A DNA stretch of 64,000 bases from assembly GCA_964389025.1 (NCBI GenBank), contig CAYMCQ010000007.1, positions 19,590-83,589 on the forward strand. Reading direction: 5' to 3'. Of this stretch, positions 34,800 through 43,739 are shown piece by piece. Within the stretch, counting starts at the first letter, position 1; every line of letters starts with the position of its first letter. A program made the position numbers and the translations under genes. Under the pieces are notes generated by a model. It worked only from the letters and a program-made list of their open reading frames with translations, searched no databases and was not told the DNA's origin. The DNA comes from CAYMCQ01 sp964389025. Lineage in GTDB: Bacteria > Verrucomicrobiota > Verrucomicrobiia > Limisphaerales > CAYMCQ01.

Positions 34800-36596
34800 A
34801 TGCCTAAATTCCAGAAACATTCAAATCCGTATACTCATACTCAGCGTTTTTATGCAGTAATCCTTGGTATTGCGGCGGTGATAACAATTTGTGTGTTTTT
34901 GCTTAGCATCAGTCACAATACAGACTTGGCGCTTACCGACCCGCTATATCAGCGAATACTGACCAATTTCATGGCTACCCAACCGATTGGCGTGAGCGTG
35001 TCTCCTAATGGGCAATTCATCCTGACCAAAATTGAGCAGAGTGACGCGTACAAGTTAAGCATTTTTGACCGCATTTCCAAGCGTGAAATTGCATCCAATG
35101 TTTCCAAGAATACACAACGCTCGTTGACTTGGAGCCCTAACAGCCAAGCTATTGCCTATCAGGAAGCTGCTGGAATTGAGCGGCCGATTTATGTGCTTGA
35201 TATTAGATCTGGTAAAACAAAACGGCTTAATGCGCCGATTAGTCAGTCAGGCTTGCCCCCTATTCGATGGCTGCCGGACGGAAAACATCTGATTTACTTT
35301 CAGAACGGACGCCTGCTGGAGATCGATCTTGAAGAGCGCACTCCACCAGTGGTTCTTGATAACGATTTGCCTGCTATATCATGTGATTTTGCGTTGTCAC
35401 CAAACGGAACTGAAGTCGCAACCGTGGCTGATACGAGACGTGGCGTCATTTCTATTACAGAAATCGCAAACCTTGAACGCTTCTCAGTTCCGGTCAGCAC
35501 AAACGGAACAATTGGCGAGATTGCCTGGTCGCCAGATGGGCGCTCTATTCTTGTCACGCTTCGTAGTGAATCTGATGAGTTCTTCAAATTATTTGAACTC
35601 GAGACTAAAACCAGCCGACTAACGCCAAGAGTCGAGGACATTGGCGACATTCGAAATCCCGTCTGGTTGCCGGATGGAAATTCATTTGTTTACCATGTCT
35701 TCTTTAAGGGTATCAAATCTGCCGCCATCGGTAACCGGGCTAATCAAAACGTCCGCATGATCGGCCCTAGCAACGGGGTGGTTCGGATCACACATGTGAG
35801 CAGCGATGGGCAATATGCCTATGCCCGTTATGCAGGACCTTCCGCCCCAACCTCGCTACTTGAAATTCCGTTATCAGGTAGAGATACTCGCGTTATCTTT
35901 GCTCCCCCCCACTCTTCAAAAGTTGCATGTCCGGAACCGGAATTCATCAATCTGAAATCTAAGGATGGCATCATGATACCTGCCTTCCATTGGCGATCCA
36001 ACAAGACAGTACCCCCCAAATCGGTTTTGATTGTGGTGCATGGTGGTCCCCATACTCAAGTATTGCCGACGTGTGAACCTTATTTGAGTGTGATGCTTGA
36101 GCACAATTGCGATGTTATCGCAGTGAATTATCGTGGCTCTACAGGATACGGGCAACGTTTTGAACTCATGCAAGGAGATCTCCAGCGTGTTTGGGATGTG
36201 CTGGCCGCAAAGGATTATGCGGTGAATGCTCTCATGGTTCCTCCCAGCAAGGTGTTTTTGTTGGGAAGCAGTTACGGGGCCGCCCTTGCTGCTGGTGCCG
36301 CTGCTCAAGACCAGGAAATCGGGGGGTTGATTTTGGTTTCATGGGTCGGGTCAAGTGGTCAAATAGGTTTGCAATTCACCAAGCCAATTCCTATTATAGA
36401 ATTACATGGAGAACTGGATACTCAGTTATCTCCCGCTGATGTTCAGACTTCCATTAATCAATTTTTTGATCCAGCGAAAGTTTTGTCATTACATCCAAAA
36501 TTAATTGTTTTTAGAGGTGAGGGGCATATATTTCACAATGCTGGATCCTTAGCTAGGGTTTATTGGGAAGCCGCAAAGCTTGTGGGCAGGAATTAA
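34800..36596 (+). CDS. Membrane-anchored S9 (prolyl oligopeptidase-like) peptidase
   Basis: 598 residues from ATG 34800. One N-terminal membrane helix (VILGIAAVITICVFLL) is followed by a WD40/TolB-like propeller (about 65-370; repeats such as AWSPDGRSILV and WLPDGNSFVY) and an alpha/beta hydrolase: HGGPH, nucleophile GSSYG, acid GELDTQL and histidine GEGHIFH. It should cleave short peptides outside the inner membrane. Some hydrolase segments are shorter than in the family, but the triad is intact. Confidence 0.82.
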   Translation: MPKFQKHSNPYTHTQRFYAVILGIAAVITICVFLLSISHNTDLALTDPLYQRILTNFMATQPIGVSVSPNGQFILTKIEQSDAYKLSIFDRISKREIASNVSKNTQRSLTWSPNSQAIAYQEAAGIERPIYVLDIRSGKTKRLNAPISQSGLPPIRWLPDGKHLIYFQNGRLLEIDLEERTPPVVLDNDLPAISCDFALSPNGTEVATVADTRRGVISITEIANLERFSVPVSTNGTIGEIAWSPDGRSILVTLRSESDEFFKLFELETKTSRLTPRVEDIGDIRNPVWLPDGNSFVYHVFFKGIKSAAIGNRANQNVRMIGPSNGVVRITHVSSDGQYAYARYAGPSAPTSLLEIPLSGRDTRVIFAPPHSSKVACPEPEFINLKSKDGIMIPAFHWRSNKTVPPKSVLIVVHGGPHTQVLPTCEPYLSVMLEHNCDVIAVNYRGSTGYGQRFELMQGDLQRVWDVLAAKDYAVNALMVPPSKVFLLGSSYGAALAAGAAAQDQEIGGLILVSWVGSSGQIGLQFTKPIPIIELHGELDTQLSPADVQTSINQFFDPAKVLSLHPKLIVFRGEGHIFHNAGSLARVYWEAAKLVGRN

Positions 36597-36618
36597 AATC
36601 GAAAAACGACGAAATGAA

Positions 36619-36978
36619 TTAACCGGCCTTGCTCTGATTTGGTAGAATAGAATCATCCGTTCTACGAGCATATGCAAATCCAGCGTCGCGTCCCAAAAGA
36701 GTTATCAACGTTTCGATCTGCTGGCTGTCGGGCTGCTCTGTGCCGCTTTCCCATGATTGAACCAGGCCGGTTGCAATGGCCATTTTGGCTGCCAAGTAGT
36801 AGATGGCTAGATTCTTCTCTTGTCGTTTGACTTGAATCCAGTCACCAAGCGGTTGTATGCTCGTCGGTAATCGGTTAGCTTGTCTTCGTTTCCGCAATTT
36901 ATGCGTGTATTTTCTTGAAATATGGCGGTGTGCAATACCCAACAGTGCTACTAACCTCTGTGGAGGCGAACCGTTCAA
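36619..36978 (-). CDS. HTH protein, possibly a fragment
   Basis: 119 residues from a TTG start; the real start may be internal. The HTH part lies at about 45-100 (GDWIQVKRQEKNLAIYYLAAKM, VQSWESGTEQP). The N-terminal 40 residues look non-homologous. It may be a decayed piece of the multi-HTH gene family next door. Confidence 0.5.
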   Translation of the reverse strand: MNGSPPQRLVALLGIAHRHISRKYTHKLRKRRQANRLPTSIQPLGDWIQVKRQEKNLAIYYLAAKMAIATGLVQSWESGTEQPDSQQIETLITLLGRDAGFAYARRTDDSILPNQSKAG

Positions 36979-36980
36979 TA

Positions 36981-37012
36981 CCCCTCACGCTGGCTAGGAC
37001 TGAGGTGAGGGG
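36981..37012. repeat. Hairpin between the two HTH genes
   Basis: CCCCTCAC (36981-36988) pairs with GTGAGGGG (37005-37012), with a 16-base loop. There is no T-run on either strand. It looks like a REP-type structure more than a terminator. Confidence 0.5.
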
Positions 37013-37050
37013 ACGTCCGGGTTAACGATGCAAAAAGGATCGGTAGTCCT

Positions 37051-37575
37051 TCAAGATTCGGTGATGCGCTCCTTTTGAAACAAGTTATAACCGAGATAAT
37101 CGGTGATCTTGGAATGATAGGGAGCGGTCGGAAATATTTTGTCTCGTTCCCAAAGGTATAATGTGAACGTGCTAATACCGAGCCGCCGCGCGGACTCCGG
37201 TTGGCGGATTTTCAATTGTGATCGTCGGTTTCTTAAATGTCCGCCTAAAGTGTTTGCGCCTTTCGGAAAAACCTGAATGGGTTGTGTAATTATCGAATTG
37301 GGAACTGGTGGGAGATTCAAAACTTTCCCTAGCTTGCTCCATTCAGTCTGCGGGGGAAGGCAGCGGTCCAGTTCCCAACGGCCAAGGCAGTAGATGGGGA
37401 TGTCAGTTAGTTTGGAAAGCTTTTGACGTGTAAAGCCGGCCTTTTTTCGGCTCACCATGAGCAAATCGCCAATGGTCTTGATAACTGTCGGGAACGGCTT
37501 GACGTAACTGGAATCCCTTGATTTGCTGACCAAAACCGCACGAATCTTGCGTTGTGTAAATGTCAAATGAGCCAA
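37051..37575 (-). CDS. Protein with two HTH domains replacing the comM 3' end
   Basis: 174 residues. Two related HTH units lie at about 36-85 (GDLLMVSRKKAGFTRQKLSKL, GRWELDR) and about 108-160 (GGHLRNRRSQLKIRQPESARRLG, LYLWERD). The upstream SSYVKPFP segment is typical of this regulator group. The first 170 bases overlap, in another frame, the terminal part of comM. The true start may lie within that overlap. The arrangement indicates that incoming DNA joined comM near 37565. Confidence 0.6.
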   Translation of the reverse strand: MAHLTFTQRKIRAVLVSKSRDSSYVKPFPTVIKTIGDLLMVSRKKAGFTRQKLSKLTDIPIYCLGRWELDRCLPPQTEWSKLGKVLNLPPVPNSIITQPIQVFPKGANTLGGHLRNRRSQLKIRQPESARRLGISTFTLYLWERDKIFPTAPYHSKITDYLGYNLFQKERITES

Positions 37576-38884
37576 TGCGGGCGTTGCAGGTGATCTTCGG
37601 CTTGGATTTGAAACGCTCGTGCTGTCGGCGGCGCGCGGCGATGACGCGGTCGCGGATTTGAGTCGAGGTTTCGCCGGTTTGTCCGCCGCCGGAAATTTCC
37701 CGGAACTTCACCTGTGGAACTTCGATGTGCAGATCAATGCGGTCGAGCAACGGGCCGGAAATCCGTCCGAGATAACTTTGGATTTCGCGCGGCGAGGATT
37801 TCGATTCGCCGGGCATTTTGCCGTCGGGCGTCGGGTTCATCGCGGCGACAAGCATGAATTGCGACGGGAAAGTCATCGTGCCGGCGGCTCGCGAGATCGT
37901 GACGCGGCCTTCTTCGAGCGGCTGGCGCATGGTTTCGAGGACGCTGCGCTTGAACTCCGGCAACTCGTCGAGAAACAAAACGCCGTGATGCGCGAGGGAA
38001 ATTTCTCCGGGCGTGGGATTGATGTTGCCGCCTAGCAAGCCCGCATCGCTCGCGGTGTGATGCGGTGCGCGGAATGGCCGCTGCGTCACAAGCGCCTGCC
38101 CCGCAGCAAGCAAACCGACGATGCTGTGGATTTTCGTCGTCTCCAGCGCTTCGTCGAGCGTTAGCGGCGGCAAAATCGTCGGCAGCCGTTTGGCGAGCAT
38201 GGATTTGCCAGTGCCCGGCGGGCCGATGAGCAGCACGTTGTGGCCGCCGGCGGCCGCGATTTCCAACGCGCGCTTCACAGACTCCTGTCCCTTCACGTCC
38301 ACGAAATCCAGTTCGTCGTCGTGCTTGTGCTCGAAAATTGTTGCGATGTCCACTTTGGTCGGCGCGATCTTGATTTCGCCCTCGAGAAACTGCGCGGCCT
38401 CACGCAAGTTTTGGACGGGGATGACCTGTAAGCCCGCAACGACCGCCGCTTCTGCGGCGTTCTCCGCCGGAACGAGCACGCCGATTTTTTTGTCCGCCTT
38501 CGCGCGCAATGCGACGGGCAAAACCCCTTTGCACGGACGAACGCCGCCGGTCAGCGCCAATTCGCCGACCATCACGAAATTTTCCATCTGGTCGGTCTCG
38601 ATCTGCTCGCTCGCCGCCAACATTCCGAGCGCGATGGGCAGATCGAAGCTCGGCCCCTCTTTTTTCACATCGGCGGGCGCGAGGTTGATGGTCGTCTTGC
38701 CCATCGGAAATTTGTAGCCGGAGTTTGAGAGCGCGGTGGAGACGCGGTCTTTGGACTCCTTGACAGCGGTATCAGGCAGCCCAACGAGCGCGATGAACGT
38801 GTCGCCGTAGCCGCAATTGACCTCGACTTCGACGGCGAAGGCGTCAATGCCATTGAGCGCAGCCGAACAGACTTTGGCTAACAT
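37403..38884 (-). CDS. comM: ComM/YifB AAA+ helicase, C-terminus replaced
   Basis: 493 residues. The N-terminal ChlI domain has NIDAFAVEVEVN-type and GLPDTAVKES motifs. The AAA+ core has Walker A GPPGTGKSMLAKRL, Walker B GVLFLDELPEF and GTMTFPSQF. The family is a hexameric branch-migration helicase aiding natural transformation. Normal sequence runs to CNARIGS near residue 438; after that, the expected Mg-chelatase C-terminal domain is missing and the reading frame runs through unrelated DNA belonging to the HTH gene. The protein is therefore probably non-functional. comM is a known insertion site for resistance islands in Acinetobacter. Confidence 0.85.
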   Translation of the reverse strand: MLAKVCSAALNGIDAFAVEVEVNCGYGDTFIALVGLPDTAVKESKDRVSTALSNSGYKFPMGKTTINLAPADVKKEGPSFDLPIALGMLAASEQIETDQMENFVMVGELALTGGVRPCKGVLPVALRAKADKKIGVLVPAENAAEAAVVAGLQVIPVQNLREAAQFLEGEIKIAPTKVDIATIFEHKHDDELDFVDVKGQESVKRALEIAAAGGHNVLLIGPPGTGKSMLAKRLPTILPPLTLDEALETTKIHSIVGLLAAGQALVTQRPFRAPHHTASDAGLLGGNINPTPGEISLAHHGVLFLDELPEFKRSVLETMRQPLEEGRVTISRAAGTMTFPSQFMLVAAMNPTPDGKMPGESKSSPREIQSYLGRISGPLLDRIDLHIEVPQVKFREISGGGQTGETSTQIRDRVIAARRRQHERFKSKPKITCNARIGSFDIYTTQDSCGFGQQIKGFQLRQAVPDSYQDHWRFAHGEPKKGRLYTSKAFQTN

Positions 38885-38961
38885 GACTTTCCCATTTCTG
38901 ATTGTTGATTACCGCTCAGCCAGAGTTTGCGTGTAAATCTGAAATCGTAAATCGCAAATTT

Positions 38962-40326
38962 CTACATCTCCTCCAACCCGTAAACATGCAGCTTGCGGTG
39001 CAGCGTCCGCCGGCTCATGCCGATTTTTTTTGCGGCTTTGGTGCGGTTGCCGTTGGCTTCCTTCAATGCGCGGATGATCAATTGTTTCTCGGCTTCCTTC
39101 ACGGTCAGGTCGCCTTTGCTCAACGCGCGACTCGGGTCGGGTTCGCCGGTCGTCGCGGCGCGGACGGACGCGGGCAAGTCGCGCACGCTGATTTTTTCGC
39201 CGCGCGACAGCACGACGGCGTGCTCGATGGCGGTGCGAAGTTCGCGCACGTTGCCGGGCCAGTTGTATTTCATCAGCAACTCGATGGCGTCGGGCGTGAA
39301 TTCTTTGACGGGCTTGTTGTTCTCGGCTGCGAACTCGCGCAGAAAATTTTGCGCGAGAAGAACGATGTCGCTGCCACGCTGGCGCAATGGCGGCAAGGTG
39401 ATTTCCACGACGCGCAACCGGAAAAACAGATCTTCGCGGAACTTGCCGGCCTTGACGAGGTCTTCGAGATTTTTGTTCGTCGCAAAGATCAGGCGCAGGT
39501 CGGCGGTCAAAGTTTTGTTCGAGCCGACGCGCTCGAAAGTCCGTTCGCCGAGAAAGCGGAGCAGTTTGATCTGGATGCTCGCGTCAATCTCACCGATCTC
39601 GTCGAGGAACAGCGTGCCGCCCTGCGCCTGCTCGAAGCGTCCGATGTGCCGCGTGTGCGCGCCGGTGAACGCGCCCTTCTCGTGGCCAAAAAGTTCGCTC
39701 TCGAGAAGCGTCGGCGCGAGCGCGGCGCAATGGACGGTGACCATCGGCGCGCGTGCGCGCGGGCTGAGTTGATGAATGGCCTTGGCGATGAGTTCCTTGC
39801 CGGTGCCGCTTTCGCCGAGGAGCAAAACTGTGGCGCGGCTCGGCGCGACTTGCTGGACGATCTCCAGAACTTCCCTCATCGCCGCCGATTCGCCGATGAT
39901 GTTTTCGACGCCGAACTTGGTTTCGAGTTGCTGGCGCAACGAAATATTTTCAGTCTCAAGATTCAGGCGGCGCAACGCGCGGGCGATGCGCATCTCCAAC
40001 TCGTCAATCTGCATCCGGCCTTTGGCGATGTAATCGTCCGCGCCCTTTTTCATCGCTTCGACGGCAAGTTCTTCTGAGCCGTAAGCGGTCATCAGAATGC
40101 AGATGGGCGGTTTGGAAAGCGCCTTCGCTCGCGCGATGAGTTTCATGCCGTCCTCGTTCGGCAATTTGAAATCGGTGAGCAACACGTCGAACGGCTCGCG
40201 CTCAAGCAGATCAATCGCCGCGCCCGCGTCTTCGGCGATGTAAACGTCGTATTTGTCTTCGAGCGCGGTGCGCAGGCCTTCGCGCGTGGGCTTTTCGTCG
40301 TCAACGATGAGGAGTGTAGGCTTCAT
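38962..40326 (-). CDS. Sigma-54-dependent response regulator, NtrC type
   Basis: 454 residues from ATG 40326. Receiver domain (LLIVDDEK, phospho-Asp in LLTDFKLP), AAA+ domain with Walker A GESGTGKE and the sigma-54 contact GAFTGA, and a Fis-type HTH (NRTKAAKKIGMSRRTLHRKL). It activates sigma-54 promoters on phosphorylation. Its start lies one base after the stop of the kinase gene, so they form one operon. The target genes are unknown. Confidence 0.92.
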   Translation of the reverse strand: MKPTLLIVDDEKPTREGLRTALEDKYDVYIAEDAGAAIDLLEREPFDVLLTDFKLPNEDGMKLIARAKALSKPPICILMTAYGSEELAVEAMKKGADDYIAKGRMQIDELEMRIARALRRLNLETENISLRQQLETKFGVENIIGESAAMREVLEIVQQVAPSRATVLLLGESGTGKELIAKAIHQLSPRARAPMVTVHCAALAPTLLESELFGHEKGAFTGAHTRHIGRFEQAQGGTLFLDEIGEIDASIQIKLLRFLGERTFERVGSNKTLTADLRLIFATNKNLEDLVKAGKFREDLFFRLRVVEITLPPLRQRGSDIVLLAQNFLREFAAENNKPVKEFTPDAIELLMKYNWPGNVRELRTAIEHAVVLSRGEKISVRDLPASVRAATTGEPDPSRALSKGDLTVKEAEKQLIIRALKEANGNRTKAAKKIGMSRRTLHRKLHVYGLEEM

Positions 40327-40327
40327 T

Positions 40328-41533
40328 TCAATCGTGTCTCGGCGCTTCCAGCAAACGGCGCGGACGTTCGCGCAATGGCAGCAAGATGCGAAACGTCGTT
40401 CCCCGTCCGACGTGGCTTTCGATCTCAATCCGCCCGCTGTGCGCGCGGATGATCCGTTGGACGATCATGAGGCCGAGACCGGTGCCTGTTTTCTTCGTCG
40501 TGAAAAAGGGCTCGAAGATGCGGTTGATCTCGTCCTTCGGAATTCCACGGCCTGTGTCGGCGATGCTGACCCAGACGCCGTCGCCGGTCTCGCCGGTCTG
40601 GAGCGTGAGCGTGCCGCCGGTGGTCATGGCCTGCATCGCGTTTTTGATGAGGTTCACGAGGACTTGCTGGATCTGCGCGGCGTCAATGGGCGTGACGGGC
40701 AGCGCCCGCGCGAGCTTCGTCTTCACGGTCAACTGGCGGTTGTCCAGTTCCGGTTTGAGCAGCTCCAAAGTTTTTTTAACGACGTCGTTCACGCCGGCCA
40801 TTTTGATCTGCGGCGGCGACGGGCGGATGGCCTGAAGAAATTGAGTGATGATGTAGTCGAGCCGGTTGATCTCGCCTTTTGCGACGCCGAGAAAATTATC
40901 CAGCTTCGCGGCGCTGTCGGCGGTTTCGCCATTGGCGCTGTGGGTGGCGCGCCTCAGTTTTTTCAACTCGCGCTCCATGAGTTGAAGATGGATATGAAGC
41001 GCGTTGAGCGGGTTGCCGATTTCGTGCGCGACACTGGCGGCGAGCAGCGTGAGCGCCTGCACGCGCTCGCTTTCGATCGCCTCGTAAGCCTGCTGGCGGG
41101 CCTCGGTGGCGTCGTGCAAAATCAAAGCGACGCCGGCGCTGCCAGTCTCCTCGCCGTCCAGCGGCGCTGCATAAACGCGGAGAAAGCGAGGACGCGGGTA
41201 GTTGATTTCAAACTCGTGGCGCAGAACGGTCGGTCCGCCGTTGAGATCTTGCGCGCGGACTTTTTTCCAGTCGAGTTCGGGCAAAACCTCGCCGATGATT
41301 TTTCCCTCAAGCGTGCCGGAAACGAATCCGAGCATGCGCGACGCGGCGCTGTTGACGTAGAGAACGCGGCCCTTTTCATCGAGCACGAGCACGCCGTCCT
41401 CGATGGCGTTGAAAAGCGTTTCGAGGAAAGTGCGCTCGCGCGCGAGCCGCTGGACGACGGTCTGCAAACCTTCGGCGTCAAGTCGGCTGATGCGGTCAAG
41501 GACTTTTTCCAGAAAACTCGATTTTGCAGCCAT
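40328..41533 (-). CDS. PAS-containing sensor histidine kinase
   Basis: 401 residues, no clear membrane segments, so probably cytoplasmic. A helical N-terminus is followed by a PAS domain (about 25-135, LFNAIEDGVLVLDEKG), the dimerisation helix with phospho-His in VAHEIGNPLNAL, and HATPase motifs NLIKNAMQA, DTGRGIP and GTGLGL. It phosphorylates the adjacent NtrC-type regulator. The order is kinase then regulator, with one base between them. Confidence 0.92.
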   Translation of the reverse strand: MAAKSSFLEKVLDRISRLDAEGLQTVVQRLARERTFLETLFNAIEDGVLVLDEKGRVLYVNSAASRMLGFVSGTLEGKIIGEVLPELDWKKVRAQDLNGGPTVLRHEFEINYPRPRFLRVYAAPLDGEETGSAGVALILHDATEARQQAYEAIESERVQALTLLAASVAHEIGNPLNALHIHLQLMERELKKLRRATHSANGETADSAAKLDNFLGVAKGEINRLDYIITQFLQAIRPSPPQIKMAGVNDVVKKTLELLKPELDNRQLTVKTKLARALPVTPIDAAQIQQVLVNLIKNAMQAMTTGGTLTLQTGETGDGVWVSIADTGRGIPKDEINRIFEPFFTTKKTGTGLGLMIVQRIIRAHSGRIEIESHVGRGTTFRILLPLRERPRRLLEAPRHD

Positions 41534-41536
41534 GGA

Positions 41537-42538
41537 TCAAAACCATTTTCGCTTTTTGAAATACCAGTATGTCGCCAAAGTAAAAACGCCGGTGACAATG
41601 GCCGCGACCGAGTAACCGTGTTTCCAACCCAACTCCGGCATGTCGTGGAAATTCATCCCATACCAGGTGCCGACCATTATCAGCGGTGTCGTGATGACGG
41701 TGATGAGCGTGAGCAGCTTGACGACTTCGCCCGTCTGGTTCGAAGACATGTTCAGATAGACCTGCAAAATCCCTGTGAGCGAATCGGTGTAGCTTTGCGC
41801 CATTTCGGAAATGTGGAAGAGCGAATCGTAAACGTCCCGATAATACGGCACGAGGTGCGCTCGGATGAGCTTGAACTCGCCGTGGGCGAAACGCGCGAGC
41901 ACTTCGCGTTGCGGGCCGACAATCTGCCGCAGGTGCAACACCTCCTTTTTGACCTGAAGAATTTTGTTGAGCGTCTCACGTCCGGGATTTTGCAAGGCGA
42001 GCTGCTCGACCTCGGCGATTTCAAGCGACAATTCTTCGAGCGCGGGTTTGTAATTTTCGACGATGGAATCGAGCAGCGTGTGCGCGACGCGGTCGGGCGC
42101 GCGCGCGATGTGCATGGTGCCTTTGGTGGCGCGCTCCTCGGTTTGCGAAACGCTGCGCAGCGGAACGTCGTGGTAGGTGACGAGGAAATTTTTGCCGAGA
42201 AAAAAATTGAGTTCGCTCGTGGCGAATTGGCCGTCCCTACGGCTGTAATCCACCGCGTGAATGACCATGAATAGATACGGTGCGGTGAACTTGTCACCTT
42301 CCTTCGGCGAATATTCCTCGACCTTTGGCGACGGGCTGATCGTCACGCAGTCCTCGATTGAAAGCGGATGGAAATGAAAAACTTCCTCGAGAACGAACCG
42401 CGCTTCCTCAGGAGTCGGCTTCTCAAGATCAACCCAGAGAAAGAGGTTCGTGTCCGACAACAGTGTCGGCATCAGGAACATTTCGATGTTGCTGCTGTGC
42501 AGGCGGCCCTGTGTCGTGAAAGCCAATGACCGAATCAT
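41537..42538 (-). CDS. corA: CorA-family magnesium/cobalt channel
   Basis: 333 residues. A large soluble N-terminal domain is followed by a long stalk helix and two C-terminal membrane helices. The signature YGMNF ends the first one. The gene sits 3 bases upstream of the kinase gene and may share its transcript. Forms a pentamer for Mg2+ entry. Confidence 0.9.
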   Translation of the reverse strand: MIRSLAFTTQGRLHSSNIEMFLMPTLLSDTNLFLWVDLEKPTPEEARFVLEEVFHFHPLSIEDCVTISPSPKVEEYSPKEGDKFTAPYLFMVIHAVDYSRRDGQFATSELNFFLGKNFLVTYHDVPLRSVSQTEERATKGTMHIARAPDRVAHTLLDSIVENYKPALEELSLEIAEVEQLALQNPGRETLNKILQVKKEVLHLRQIVGPQREVLARFAHGEFKLIRAHLVPYYRDVYDSLFHISEMAQSYTDSLTGILQVYLNMSSNQTGEVVKLLTLITVITTPLIMVGTWYGMNFHDMPELGWKHGYSVAAIVTGVFTLATYWYFKKRKWF

Positions 42539-42742
42539 GTCGGTAAAATGTAAGCTGGGCTTGCTGGTGTCAAGTTGTCCCGAATTGTATTTTCAAAGTC
42601 CGTTAAAGCAAGCTCCAGTTTGTGCCATGATGTCCAATCTTGTTTTGCACAGAAACCTTGACCACGGCGCAAAAAATGAATTCCATCCCCTCCTTAAAAG
42701 TCTTTCAGTGCGAATGAACCGATTTGGCCAACTTTTGTTATT

Positions 42743-43582
42743 ATGAAAAAACTATTGTTTAGATATTTCAGCGGACTCCTCATGGCAGGAATTTTTGTCG
42801 GGTGGGTGCTCAATTCCGGCGCGGCTGAGGAAAGAGGCGGCAAGCGCGTGCTAGTGGTAACGGTGACCAAAGGTTTTCGTCACAGTTCCATTCCCACCGC
42901 GGAAAAAGTCATCGGCGAACTCGCTGCCAAGAGCCACGCCTTCACGGTTGACTACGTGCGGAACGATCAGGACATGGCCGAGAAAATGACTCCCGCCGCG
43001 CTAAAAAATTACGATGGTTTCATTTTCGCGAACACCACCGGCATCCTGCCGCTTCCGGACAAGGAGGCTTTTCTTAACGCCATCAAAGGAGGGAAGGGAT
43101 TCATCGCCATGCATTCCGGCTGCGACACGTTTCACGGCAAGGACGGAATTGATCCATACATCGAAATGCTCGGCGGCGAGTTCGAGACGCATCATGCGCA
43201 AGTCGGTGTGGAATGTCTGGTGCAAGACCCCAAACATCCGGCAACCCTCCACCTCGGCCAATCATTCAAAGTGAAGCAGGAAGAAATTTACCTGATAAAA
43301 AATTACAGCCCCGCCAAAGTCCACGAACTGCTCGTCCTCGACAAGCATCCGAACAACAAAACTCCCGGTCATTTCCCCGTCGCCTGGTGCAAGAAATACG
43401 GCAAGGGCAAAGTTTTCTATACTTCTCTGGGGCATCGTGAAGATATTTGGGACACCAATCCCGACTTAAAGGGGCGCATCAATCCAGTCGAGGTGAGCGA
43501 GGCGTATCAAAAGCACATCCTCGGCGGAATCGAATGGGCGCTGGGATTGAAGAAGGGCGACGCGAAGCCGCAAGCGAAGTAA
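42743..43582 (+). CDS. Exported ThuA-like protein
   Basis: 279 residues with a signal peptide ending near residue 27. ThuA fold: VLVVTVTKGFRHSS, GFIAMHSGCDTFH and TSLGHREDIW near the end. Such proteins accompany sugar-acting oxidoreductases. Next gene is a twin-arginine Gfo/Idh/MocA protein, separated by 157 bases that include an inverted repeat. Confidence 0.85.
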   Translation: MKKLLFRYFSGLLMAGIFVGWVLNSGAAEERGGKRVLVVTVTKGFRHSSIPTAEKVIGELAAKSHAFTVDYVRNDQDMAEKMTPAALKNYDGFIFANTTGILPLPDKEAFLNAIKGGKGFIAMHSGCDTFHGKDGIDPYIEMLGGEFETHHAQVGVECLVQDPKHPATLHLGQSFKVKQEEIYLIKNYSPAKVHELLVLDKHPNNKTPGHFPVAWCKKYGKGKVFYTSLGHREDIWDTNPDLKGRINPVEVSEAYQKHILGGIEWALGLKKGDAKPQAK

Positions 43583-43608
43583 AAGCACCATGCATCAACA
43601 TCCAGGCG

Positions 43609-43720
43609 CCAGAGAAGCTCCAAGCTCCAATGATCGAACCAGGCTTCTGCGCTCCTTTGAAGTTTGATACTTGGATCCTGCCTCGGCGGAACTGGAGCTT
43701 GGCGCTTGGAATTTGGAGCT
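43609..43720. repeat. Imperfect inverted repeat made of AAGCTCCAAGCTCC motifs
   Basis: Left arm 43609-43630 and right arm 43692-43720 are inverted copies with several mismatches, about 60 bases apart. It fills the gap between ThuA and oxidoreductase genes and resembles a small non-coding mobile repeat. Confidence 0.6.
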
Positions 43721-43739
43721 AAACAATTATTTTCAGCCC

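Noticed and set aside
38902..42274. Long plus-strand open frames (391 and 673 residues) opposite the regulator, kinase and corA genes
   Set aside because: They are antisense shadows in GC-rich DNA; their translations show no family motifs and are rich in Arg, Ala and Asp from codon mirror effects.
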